64,000 nt of DNA, taken from Lithodes maja. Its lineage: Eukaryota > Arthropoda > Malacostraca > Decapoda > Lithodidae. A model generated the notes under the pieces. The model did not search any database, was not told where the DNA came from, and worked only from the letters and a program-made list of their open reading frames with translations. The stretch is taken from contig JBAKBP010003149.1 in NCBI GenBank assembly GCA_037953745.1, positions 1 to 64,000 on the forward strand, in the 5' to 3' direction. This document shows, in pieces, positions 56,001-63,811 of the stretch (the first letter of the stretch is position 1; each line of letters begins with the position of its first letter). The translations under genes and the position numbers were made by a program.

Positions 56001-56836
56001 AAAGCGGTGATGCTGCGCAGGCAGATGTCGTCACAAGGAATGTGGGGGTGCGCATGTACGGTATCGGCGGGGAAGCCTTAGCTATAATGAACTGTGGGAG
56101 TGACTGCACGGGTGGTACTGATTGTCCCTCTCATGACCTGGCTGTTCTAGGGACGAAGGTGGAGAAGGAGGGAGACTACAGGTTAGAAGCTGCGGTCTCG
56201 GCTGGGTTGTGGGAGGGCACTAGGCATGTTGTTCGTGGAGACAGTGCAAGGCAGTTATTTACTAGGCTATGGCAGTACTTTCGCATGTTTGTTGCTTCTC
56301 CAGGCCTGATGTACGGGGTAGAATCCGACATGCAGGCTGGAGATAGTGCAAGGTTCAGTTTAATTCCCTACCGTATAAATCCTGCTCGACAGCCTATGGT
56401 GCAAGCAGAGCTGGATTACGTGTGGACGAAGGATCTGAGGGATAAGGAATGTCGTGAGTGGTCGTTGCGTGTAACTTTGTCCGAGCGCGCTAAAGAGGTA
56501 TGTGGTTTTGTGGTGGACGGGAGTACTTACCGGTGTAATGTTATGCCCTACGGACTTAAGAATGCACCAGCAACGTGTCAGAGCCTGATGAATGAAAGTG
56601 AAAAGGACAATGATGCGCTGGGGCATTTCGAGATCTATGTTCCAGCCTATGGTCCGGTCGGTGTAGTTTACCCAGATCATTACCCTCTCGAGATCTTGGA
56701 CCAGTTTCACAATCGGAATATGAGGCTGACCAGGTGGTCACTAAGGTTATTGGTATATAACCTGGACATAAGCCATATTGCCGGTTGTGACAACGAGGTT
56801 GCATGTGGTCGTTCAGGGGTATATGATCCTGGGTAA
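53012..56836 (+). CDS. element B Gag-protease with scrambled Pol remnant (1274 aa)
   Basis: Start taken at the ATG at 53012 (MSGPSIDEER), which aligns with M10 of element A. Residues ~160-225 are a charged coiled coil of ARKQENETRRHE-type repeats. ~250-415 is the Gag core (FFNRFEKKCREH, LRAYELQPETYRLKFRG). The CCHC knuckle is at 478-491, and the protease DTGA at 565 keeps its flanks. After ~805 the integrase is missing: A-like sequence jumps from GNGAVEI to CHVNLLEEF. Small integrase pieces then reappear out of place (VPQAGHVTVK ~910, FKVGDEALAWLPG ~928), followed by ~150 unrecognised residues. RT and RNase H fragments come last (ERAKEVCGFVVDG, MPYGLKNAPAT, HFEIYVPAYGP). D,D,E, YLDD and the first RNase H Asp are absent. 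Every deletion kept the frame open, which is unusual for a dead copy. Confidence 0.88.
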   Translation: MSGPSIDEEREMLFEEVPLVTSEEDARLFVSKQYHVTEERLTGVNVYGLHLIAKVLGLSNVGGMSKGELISWVLRGRHGVSEERAFGGVPPQIPSHSTPTVPSTQVPEVSTLPQRDENWKIGVPSGGAHGGSPVFAPPPSVVAAPSSCLSPDMIFRLELAKIENEARKQEMENESRRHETEARKQENETRRHEIEVRRQEDETRRHEAELRYDSEKYCAQIDLDKTRAESTGIRMGREGQVREQSLSQLVKLVPAFSETEVTEFFNRFEKKCREHNWPEEKWAALVSSRLTGKGLKAYDALPLESCIDYPVLKRAVLRAYELQPETYRLKFRGVTKTREATFLEHARDLKDALANWTRSEKAETAEQLTELFLLEQFYKCTGADMTLTIKEKNPKTLQEAAEMADLRLSLIRGCGSAQRSEAGNKGRDTPPPRVSDIHYANKYKSYDTKTDHKTNTVPFKKGPGPSQYQGKPRGELECYLCHEKGHFARVCPSKPPTAAVSLACNIGVSPKSSEFARGSSSEAEAQPMQKHLRGSNPAQDVFCDHRGRGCVMWAGRKHGVEVLRDTGASQTLMNNLTGYPINAARVVVVQGINATRSYPLVRLELEVDGVTRELDVGIVEKLPVEGVDLLLGNDFAMPASEVLPLVVAERTADVSGGEQECVERCQAQPMACVVTRARADKVSQPSPPSSDQQRNDQQEEAKAGVGFKSFDSAALLGDLVLAPMLESGEAPGPVTVSEEVGPEETPRQQRCTRREKRIAQFDIGEGFGLLRKHLDRLVPSDICKLQLEDPEVQKCGNGAVEIKHEDGEACHVNLLEEFVRQPPEQPTVPVLVCRGQGGEGEGGSRAQVEESRDCHVSAKQWAGDTSLVAVEALEHLSEQQCAALQHQLGSYPTGRAEPLSLTTRAVRDVPQAGHVTVKRPLASLFRWFKVGDEALAWLPGQGRPMAAKGGGQKEDIEQIGRVGCGIAVPGRHIASQCCSSLMQQPYHRPTVSGHVAKSGDAAQADVVTRNVGVRMYGIGGEALAIMNCGSDCTGGTDCPSHDLAVLGTKVEKEGDYRLEAAVSAGLWEGTRHVVRGDSARQLFTRLWQYFRMFVASPGLMYGVESDMQAGDSARFSLIPYRINPARQPMVQAELDYVWTKDLRDKECREWSLRVTLSERAKEVCGFVVDGSTYRCNVMPYGLKNAPATCQSLMNESEKDNDALGHFEIYVPAYGPVGVVYPDHYPLEILDQFHNRNMRLTRWSLRLLVYNLDISHIAGCDNEVACGRSGVYDPG

Positions 56837-57321
56837 ATTGACACACGGGTAGCCTCCTGCTTTGGTTTGAGTAGTATTTTGCGCTTGGTGCTTGTTGGCT
56901 CGCGGTTGTAGCCCAGCGTATTGGGTCGTAAAGCAGGATTGTTGAGCGTTTGGTATAGAAGAAAATAGGCTGCCCTTATAGTGCAGCCGAAAAAAACATA
57001 TTAAAATATAAAAATCATATAAAAAACTCTTTCTTTTTGATGAAGATAATTGTATAAGTTTGTCATAGCCTATAAGGTTTGAGTAGTCCACGAACTATCA
57101 AACGGCTGAGCTGCTGTAAGCTCGCTCTGGGAGCATGATATTATGTCTTTTACTATTGTTGGGAGGAGTTATGAAATGTGAATTTTTTTTTTATAAGATG
57201 TGTTTTAGTGATAAACTCAGCGTTGTTTTAGTGCCATGCGGTCGCTGGGTGTGAGGGGTTTGATGGGGTTCTGTATATCAGATTTTAGCTCAGGGTTGAG
57301 CAAGTAAAATCTTGGGGGAGG
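56837..57321 (+). other. element B 3' internal non-coding region and polypurine tract
   Basis: 485 bp between the stop codon and the 3' LTR with no env-like frame. It ends AAAATCTTGGGGGAGG at about 57306-57321, the presumed plus-strand primer. Confidence 0.7.
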
Positions 57322-59162
57322 TGTGACGCATGTCGAGTATGAGCATGCTGTACAGAACGCCCAGTCAGGCCCCACCCTCGCTAGGATCGTCAGGGCAGGA
57401 ACTTTGGCTGTAGTCTGTGTAGAGTTTCCTAACTCAGCTTATGTGAACCGTTGTACTATAAGTATTATCATTATGTATTTTGTTTTCTTCTAAGTCAACG
57501 AGTTCTATTTTATATCATTAGATATAAGTATTGTGTGTGGGATTTATATATATATAATGATGCGAAGAGAGAGAGAGTTATGTAACGGAGGACAGTGTGC
57601 GCGCCACGAGGTGTGTAGGCCTCACTCCCTCCTCCCTCCTTCCCCCCTCCCTCCCCCCTCATCAAGAGCGTGGGAATCCTTTGTCGATCCCAGATTGAGA
57701 GAGCGAATGTGACGTCATGATTGCCGTTATGCTCGCTACGGGGCCGAGTATAAAAAGGGAGGTCTCGCCATTTTTAGATCAGAACTCATCAGGCAAAGCG
57801 ACCCCTCATATCCCTTGCAACTATCCATATTCTTCCGACTGATGTGAACTTTCTCTACTCTCTGAACAGCCTACCTTCTTCTCTTCTCGTCCCTGTTTAT
57901 AACCTCAATGACCCCTTTGGTGCAGATTTAGTCAGCCAAAGTATTATCGCTTGAGTTCTCACGAGATAAGTGCCTGTTAGATAGCCTATTTTTGGAAGGG
58001 TTAACTAGAATAGGATTGATTGATGTTTGTTGCACTCGTATATGCATTTCCCTGTGTACTATTATTCATGTTCCTGTTTTCTGCTGGTTTAGGTAATGCT
58101 AGACTGGGATAGGGTTCCTCGAGTTGTGATTTCCTATGAGTGCTAGGTCGGTTGAACCAGCACAATTGCAACGGAGACGTGGGAAGCCTAGGGGGTCTTT
58201 TTGATTGTGTACCGTGGGAGTTTAGCACTGTGTTGCGAGTGAGGGCTTTTGCCTGTGCCACCCAACACTGTGCTATCTCATTTGCTTGACTTTGAGAGGA
58301 TCGCCAGGAGAGAACCAGATACTAGTGATCTGGATCTCTCAAGAGAGCATCCCGTCAATTACCGTAATTTGGCCGCACAGTCTTAAGGACCTCGCTAGGC
58401 TACGAGCCGCTTGCTCAGCCATTGTCTCTTAACCTTAGATATCCCAGCTAGACTTTGCTCGACCAGCAGATACAGCATAGTATTGAAGCTTCTCCTTATG
58501 TATATTATTGTTTAAGCACTATTGATTTCATGTGTGGCACGCTTAGCTACTTCAGAGATTAGTGGCCCACGAGCACAATCTTAGTAGGCTATTGCCAGTG
58601 CATTGTCGGAGTACTTCTTCTTAATGTTTGCCATATCCTATTGCTTATTCTTATAATTCTTCTTATGTCAATTTAAAGCCTTTAATTACCAGTGAGTTAT
58701 TCATTAAATTGCTGTTCAAAATCCGATACTTACTTCTTACGAGTATTCGAGAAGCATCTAACTTATCAGAAGATTCCTTGCTTGATGCTCGAGGACTATT
58801 GTTTAACGTAACGTAATAGTGCCGATCCGAAGTAGAGGGTGGAGGACTTCTTAAGTTCTTAGTTCAAGGGTGGATTACTTCGGCTTCGGCCAACACTATT
58901 CTTTAGTGTTGTAGTACTTTCTTCTTTGTTTGATTGTTGACCAGACTAGATAACTCCCGTCTTGTTATTAGTCTGTTGTGTGAAACGCTAGTACCGAGTT
59001 CTTGTATACCCCGTTATAGCAGATAGAACTCTGGAGGGTAGTGGCGTTTTTTGTTCGGCTGGCAGTACTCTGGGGTTGGGATCGTGTGTTTCCGTTGTGG
59101 CAGCGAGCCATACTCGAGTCCTGTGTAAGAGCCCTAGTGTACCCGAGTGCCCGGTCGTAACA
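57322..59162 (+). repeat. element B 3' LTR
   Basis: Same length as the 5' LTR and seemingly identical, including the CRE (57710) and TATA (57749). Short frames inside are duplicates of those in the 5' LTR and are not genes. Confidence 0.92.
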
Positions 59163-59208
59163 CAAGGAGTACAATCAGGTTGCGTTGCCACGCACTGGGT
59201 GCGTCACA

Positions 59209-59702
59209 CAACACACCCACAGAGACCAAGAAATATCAAAACAACACCCAGCACACGGTATCACACAATTATTGTCCTCTCTCCCTCCCTGCCCACCCCG
59301 AACCAACTTCCAGAAGCACATCCATACTCATATCTCTCACCGATCCATCCACTCTCTCACAGACAACACGCAGCTGCATGCACGACCTCCCAAAATCCAT
59401 CCTTCCGAATCCTCCCTTCCTCGCGAGGACAGAGTCCACCTGGCCAGGCTGAGATGCAGACACCATCCAGCTCTCCTGAGCTATCAGAAGAGACTGGATG
59501 ACTCCGTTGTCGATGCCTGCCCGGGATGTAACACAGCACCCCATACCATTAAACACATCATAGAAGACTGCATTTCACACAACCACTTACGCCAACAACA
59601 CAATCTACACTCAATGAGAGCTCTGTGGGAAAGCCCAATCGTGGCCATGGCCTTCCTCAGGGACTCGGGGCTGTTCGGCCAGGCAGCTTAGGGAACAACA
59701 AC
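59209..59702 (+). mobile_element. L_a retrotransposon, segment 3 of 3 (C-terminus and tail)
   Basis: Resumes at the target duplication CAAC and matches 32793-33285 closely (VHLARLRC, CPGCNTAPHTIKHIIEDC, GLFGQAA stop at 59689-59691). It ends GGGAACAACAAC directly before the SINE-1 half at 59703. Confidence 0.85.
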
Positions 59703-59800
59703 AAATACATGTGGCAGTCCAGGGATTCGAACCTAGGATGCTCACACCGAAATTCAGTGCATTAATCCATTGCGCTACGAAGACAGTTAAAGAATGGTGG
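59703..59800 (-). repeat. SINE-1, tRNA-like head half (split by L_a)
   Basis: On the minus strand: GCGCAATGGATTAATGCACT, then B box GGTTCGAATCC and GGACTGCCACATGTATTT. The tail half is at 37640-37705, 22 kb away. Confidence 0.7.
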
Positions 59801-59804
59801 ACAA

Positions 59805-59985
59805 GCCTACGATTTATTATGCAGTTTCGAATCCTGCATATCAATCTAAGCATGTACACACTTTCCAACTGCGCTATCATAGGCTACGGATAGATGAAAG
59901 AAAGGAGTAATTAATGGGGCCTTAACCCTAAGGAAGGCCTCTCTATAAACTACCCCTGAACCTGAATGAATTATTATACTGTTGG
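59805..59985. other. intron between the SINE and the exon-edge minisatellite unit
   Basis: No gene. CCTTAACCCTAAGGAAGG near 59920 is a short imperfect palindrome. Confidence 0.3.
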
Positions 59986-60018
59986 TAAAGCTAAAAATTA
60001 TTAATATACTGTACTAAC

Positions 60019-60138
60019 CACAGTGATAGTGGTGTTGAATGATGATACAGGAACCAATTGGTCGTAGCGATGGAGGTTGATGGTGAGAGTTGCTCCTTCA
60101 ACGGCATCCATCCGGTCACTCACCACGTACACTTTCAC
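60019..60138 (-). CDS. MANBA: beta-mannosidase, exon 5' of the 24-kb intron
   Basis: A 120-bp exon (40 codons), phase 0 at both ends: VKVYVVSDRMD, then GATLTINLHRYDQLVPVSS and FNTTITV. In known beta-mannosidases this is the start of the Ig-like region after the catalytic barrel, a Y-V-VSD strand. Acceptor ATCCATCAG is weak in pyrimidines. The donor CACTGTG|GTTAGT has the less common T at +3. A GTGGTGAGT word 15 nt into the exon is a second possible donor. The donor edge belongs to the minisatellite at 36300-37066, and the acceptor edge is duplicated at 60288-60463. This exon is therefore flanked on both sides by copies of its own splice sites. Confidence 0.82.
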
Positions 60139-60463
60139 CTGATGGATAAATATAGTTAACACCTATAGTACGGTTGGCCAAATAGGTCGCGTATCCGGTG
60201 TCCTTATGCTTGGCTCGCTGTGTGCTGTATTAATGTCTGTCAGATGATGATTAGGGTGGGTAAGTGTAGGAACATGTTAGTATATCTCCGGTCACTCACC
60301 ACGTACACTTTCACCTGATGGATAAATATAGTTAACACCTATAGTACGGTTGGCCAAATAGGTCGCGTATCCGGTGTCCTTACGCTTGGCTCGCTGTGTG
60401 CTGTATTAATGTCTGTCAGATTATGATTAGGGTGGGTAAGTGTAGGAACATGTCAGTATATCT
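60112..60463 (-). repeat. 176-bp tandem duplication containing the exon acceptor edge
   Basis: 60112-60287 and 60288-60463 are direct copies with about three differences. The unit holds the first 27 nt of the 60138-60019 exon, its acceptor, and intron sequence related to FB-E. The upstream copy therefore makes an extra acceptor followed 15 nt later by GTGAGT. Confidence 0.9.
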
Positions 60464-60469
60464 CACTTA

Positions 60470-60560
60470 AAAGAAAGAAAGCATGTGTAAATATTGCTGG
60501 TACCAATTATTGATAAAAAAAATAATCGGTGCCGAGACATCACTTATTAGCGCGACTGTA
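60470..60560 (-). repeat. FB-E end, inverted
   Basis: ATCGGTGCCGAGACATCACT and TATTAGCGCGACTGTAC match the FB-E terminus at 16400-16450 and 16600-16640. Confidence 0.55.
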
Positions 60561-60727
60561 CAATGAGGACTTAATGATTCTTTTTGTTACTGCTATACGA
60601 TTATATTTTTAACATCGTTCTTAACACCAATAACCCCCAAATTAAATTAATGCAAGCAAGTGAGGAGGGGCGTCGACTGACTGGGGACAGAGGTGCATGG
60701 GGGCGTTTAGTTCGTGACCATATAGAA

Positions 60728-60835
60728 ATACAGTAGATAGATAGATAGATGTGATTCTCCCAGGATTCTAACCTAGGATATCTCATACAGAGCTTACACG
60801 CTCTAACCATTACACCATCAAGACAGTTTTACAGA
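60728..60835 (-). repeat. tRNA-like sequence (SINE-1 head or tRNA pseudogene)
   Basis: On the minus strand: GATGGTGTAATGGTTAGAGC (good A box) and CCTAGGTTAGAATCCTGGG (B box with one C-to-A change). The SINE tail is replaced by a (GATA)n run. Confidence 0.55.
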
Positions 60836-60908
60836 AGTTAGAATAGAACACAATTTATCTAAGGTATAATACCTTCCAAACTAACTTACAGTACTTTACT
60901 TTGTAATT

Positions 60909-61146
60909 TTACCCTTTCATGCACAGGGCACGATTTGCACCCTTTCTAGGATACTGTACTTAAAAGTCCTTGTGACCATCAGGGATGTTTAGACACCTTT
61001 AGTTTAGTTACTTCAACCTCTGCAGTTGTCTTTGAGTTAGCTGTGGGTAGAAAACTATTTTGGAGAGATAATTATGAGATTGAGAGAACTCCCTTTCTGA
61101 ATGCTAAACGGCAACCCCAGAGTCCACAGGATAGCGAGAGGGTTAA
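60909..61146 (+). repeat. TTAA-C element, full-length copy
   Basis: Ends TTTACCCTTTCATGCACAGG and AGCGAGAGGGTTAA. It matches 12294-12481 over most of its length. The CCCTTT/AAGGG termini with TTAA suggest another piggyBac-type MITE. Confidence 0.6.
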
Positions 61147-61369
61147 GAAAAAACTTGACTTTCAAAAAAGTAGGATTTAACAAATGACTTCTATGTAGTA
61201 CCAAATACCATAAACAGTACAGTGAATATTACTGTATCTTTCAAAATATCATTTGTACAGTATTTTTACATTCACCTTTCAAAATAGCTACGGCAAATAA
61301 AATTCCAAGCATCCCTGACCTGAACTATAGACATTCAATATGAGTTGGTCCAAATTCTTAACTACTAAC

Positions 61370-61500
61370 CTCTATAACTCAGAAATGACTTGAGTAATGG
61401 AGCTAATATTTCTACCATTTGGGAAGAGTCAGATAGGGAATAGGTGTGGAAATATACAGCCCATTTACTCTAGCCCTTTTTGAGTTACAGAAGTTAGGTT
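61370..61500 (+). repeat. FB-D fragment
   Basis: Shares TTTGGGAAGAGTC, AGGTGTGGAAATATACAGCC and TTTTGAGTTACAGA with the FB-D copies at 650 and 63812. Confidence 0.55.
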
Positions 61501-61598
61501 AAGTATAGAGAAATCAGGTGGTATGGGATTTAAATTAGCACCAGTTGGATATAAATAGACTAGTGTATATCCAGGCCAAAACTGAATGATGGACTTAC

Positions 61599-61687
61599 AT
61601 TTTCTACATCCATGTATACAGAAGTTATAACCGGAGCAAAGAAGTTCTTGACGTAGTAGTGCAGCATCTTCCACCGCCCTTTGTACT
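61599..61687 (-). CDS. MANBA: beta-mannosidase exon (end of catalytic barrel)
   Basis: An 89-bp exon. With one base from the previous exon it gives 30 codons: EYKGRWKMLHYYVKNFFAPV then ITSVYMDVEN. The WKMLHYY..NFFAP run is the highly conserved end of the TIM-barrel in GH2 beta-mannosidases. Acceptor CTTACAG at 61688, consensus donor AAT|GTAAGT at 61598. It enters in phase 1 and leaves in phase 0, matching both neighbours. Confidence 0.88.
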
Positions 61688-61862
61688 CTGTAAGATCAGT
61701 CATGTATTAGGGGTTATCATACAGGAAATTTTACAGTTAATTTTCTATGATCAAAATTTTCCTGGCAGCCAGTGCCATGTAACATCTTTGTGTGTTATTT
61801 ATGTTGAGATTCCCAAGTGTGTGAACATGAACAGCAGTATAAAAATCAGATTATTATTATTA

Positions 61863-62000
61863 TGTTTTTTCCACCAACCGTTAACTTCACCTCTAAACTC
61901 AATTAATGAAATCAACAAATACATGTGGCACTCCAAGGACTCGAACCTAGGATACTCACATTGAAATTATGCGCACTTATGCATTACGCTATCAAAGCTT
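61863..62000 (-). repeat. SINE-1 copy
   Basis: On the minus strand: a tRNA-like head (TAGCGTAATGCATAAGTGCG, B box GGTTCGAGTCC), then GCCACATGTATTTGTTGATT and a tail ending GGTTGGTGG. The ATTATTATTATT run before it on the plus strand lies at the tail end. Confidence 0.75.
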
Positions 62001-62029
62001 TGTGGCTCATCAAATTGACACTGGATTTG

Positions 62030-62085
62030 GCAGACTGATCACCAATAGCACCAATTTGGCAGACTGATCACCAATAGCACCAATT
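62030..62085 (+). repeat. short tandem duplication
   Basis: TTTGGCAGACTGATCACCAA plus TAGCACCAA is repeated twice in direct order. Confidence 0.8.
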
Positions 62086-62149
62086 AGCATGTCTTGGGAG
62101 GTCCAAGACTGCTCAAGCTCCAGCTTGGATGACAAAAACACAGCTCCAG

Positions 62150-62320
62150 GTTAGATTAAAATGTATAACTTGCAAAACAAACAAACCAAAAACAGGAACT
62201 GCACAATATAAAGACAAAATAACTTATCAAAATCACTATGTGGAAATAACGATTTAGCAAAATACACTTTTGAAATAAAAGAACACAAAACCACCACATA
62301 GAATGTACGATCGACCAAAA
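62150..62320 (+). repeat. R8 repeat copy
   Basis: Contains ACTTGCAAAACAAACAAACC, CACTATGTGGAAATAACG and AGAACACAAAACCACCACAT. Related copies are at 63205, 63610 and inverted at 34300. Confidence 0.6.
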
Positions 62321-62611
62321 AACCATCTTTACACTAGTGAGCTGTAAATAATCTAGTGTGAACGGAATGAATCGGGTGAAACATAAGTCTGTGAGGTATT
62401 ATCATAAGATTTCGACCCACTTCCAGAATGTTTTGAGCGTTAGTGTAAAGATTGTTTTTGGTCGAGTGTACATCACTATATGAGTAAGTGAATTTGGGTC
62501 CCAATCAAATTAATCACGCATATATTAACGTACTCTCATCATACTCAAGGAGTTAGTCAATTTGGGAAGTTCAGGACGTTCTGGTAAATTCTGTACAAAT
62601 GTTTAACTGAC

Positions 62612-62759
62612 CAATAGATGCCCATGATGCTCCTTGCCATATATCGTTGAGTTGCCAGTATAGCGCTCCCATGGTGTACCCTTCACCCTCGTCCGTCACT
62701 GAACTCCTCCAGCGCCGGTAGAACTCTGTCTCCGCCTTTACTGCCATGGCTTGGTGAAC
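62612..62759 (-). CDS. MANBA: beta-mannosidase exon (catalytic barrel)
   Basis: A 148-bp exon, phase 0 in and phase 1 out. It encodes VHQAMAVKAETEFYRRWRSS, then EGYTMGALYWQLNDIWQGAS and WASI. The MGALYWQLNDIWQ.PSWA-type motif is the family signature around the end of the (beta/alpha)8 barrel. Acceptor TTGTTTAG at 62761-62760, donor ATTG|GTCAGT at 62611-62610. It is the most upstream exon found. The exons with the acid/base and nucleophile glutamates must lie beyond 64000. Confidence 0.88.
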
Positions 62760-62924
62760 CTAAACAATACACAAGTACACAGTCACTCAGAAAAGTTTGT
62801 AAACCTCCCTTGTTTTTAATTGTACAAGTATCAGTATACAGTACCTTTAGGACATACTGTATGTATCTACATATAAGTTTAAAGACCGCTCCATCCACAG
62901 AATGCGTGGTCTCAGTTCTTTTAC

Positions 62925-63065
62925 TGTCTTCGTAGCTAATGGATAAATGCACTGAATTTTGGTGTGAGCATCCTAGGTTCGAATCCCTGGACTGCCACAT
63001 GTATTTGTTGATTTCATTAATTGAGCTTAGGAGTAAAGTCAGTTGGTGGAGGGAACATAATAACT
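62925..63065 (+). repeat. SINE-1 copy
   Basis: B box GGTTCGAATCC at about 62977, then GCCACATGTATTTGTTGATT and a tail ending GTCAGTTGGTGGAGG. Orientation is opposite to the copy at 61863. Confidence 0.75.
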
Positions 63066-63204
63066 ATAGTACAGTACAATAAAGTCTTGCTACAACACAG
63101 CCCCATCATGTCATTACAGTGGCCGATGTTGGTATAGTGCTAACAGTGTCTCAGCAAGACTCAACAAAGTCCCCCAGAAGCACTTACACCTGGCGAACTT
63201 TTTT

Positions 63205-63365
63205 TATTATAATGTAAAACTTGCAAAATAAACAAACCAAAACGTATACGAACACAGTAAAATGACAACAAAAATAATCAAAATCGCTATGTGGAAACAA
63301 CGCTTAAGTAAAACAATGATTTATAAATAAAAGAACACAATCCACCACATAGGGTGTATTTGTAT
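63205..63365 (+). repeat. R8 repeat copy
   Basis: ACTTGCAAAATAAACAAACC through CGCTATGTGGAAACAACGC to ACAATCCACCACATAGGGTG. Confidence 0.65.
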
Positions 63366-63609
63366 TATGTGATAGTTTAACCAGACCACTGAGTTTCAGA
63401 ACAAAACTCTCATAGCGCTGGACCGAAGGATTAGGGCAAGATGAGACTAGAGACTGTTAGGGATGAGAATGCAAGAACTGAGAGAGACTAAATCAGGCTA
63501 AGATGGCGATGCAAACTAATGCCAATGGTTTAACAATGCATGAGTGAAAGACTTAGTGGTGGAAGACTATATGAGTGAGCAAAAATAAATACTGGCCATC
63601 CTTAGTAAT
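63366..63609. other. intronic or upstream non-coding DNA
   Basis: I see no exon, repeat or motif here. The next mannosidase exon was not found before the window edge. Confidence 0.35.
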
Positions 63610-63770
63610 TATAATGTAAAACTTGCAAAATAAACAAACCAAAACTTATACGAACTCAGTAAAAAGACAAAACAACTAATCAAAATTGCTATGTGGAAAC
63701 AACGCTTAAGTAAAATAATAATTTATAAATTAAAGAACACAATCCACCACATAGGGTGTACATCACTACA
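63610..63770 (+). repeat. R8 repeat copy
   Basis: Nearly the same as 63205-63365, about 405 bp further on, again ending CCACCACATAGGGTGTA. Confidence 0.65.
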
Positions 63771-63811
63771 TGAGCAAGTTAATCTGGTAAAACATTTCTA
63801 GGAGGTATAGG

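Larger units (their letters stand above)
50957..59162 (+). mobile_element. element B: non-autonomous Gmr1-related LTR retrotransposon
   Basis: 8206-bp plus-strand element inserted in the 5' LTR of A. The target duplication CAAG is at 50953-50956 and 59163-59166. LTRs are 50957-52797 and 57322-59162, both 1841 bp and with no difference that I noticed. LTR ends (TGTGACGC...CGTAACA), primer-binding site and polypurine tract (AAAATCTTGGGGGAGG) match those of A, but the LTR interiors differ. The internal region codes for Gag and protease but has lost working integrase and RT. Confidence 0.92.
41653..59208 (-). mobile_element. element A: Gmr1-like Ty3/gypsy LTR retrotransposon, full length, split by element B
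   Basis: Minus-strand element with LTRs 41653-43469 (3' LTR) and 49180-50956 plus 59163-59208 (5' LTR, interrupted). LTRs begin TGTGACGCAC and end CGTAACA, and the target duplication is CAAC. The primer-binding site TGGCGACCTTGCACAAG is at 49176-49160. The polypurine tract CTTGGGGGGGC abuts the 3' LTR. By eye the LTRs differ at about three bases plus one CT dinucleotide over 1.8 kb, so insertion is recent. Removing B (8206 bp with one CAAG copy) leaves a ~9.35-kb element. Confidence 0.92.

Noticed and set aside
56837..57321. Possible env gene in element B (retrovirus-like)
   Set aside because: No frame of useful length between pol and the 3' LTR. Element A also has none.
58001..58261. 86- and 62-codon frames duplicated at 51636/58001 and 52263/58628
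   Set aside because: Both pairs are inside the LTRs of element B.
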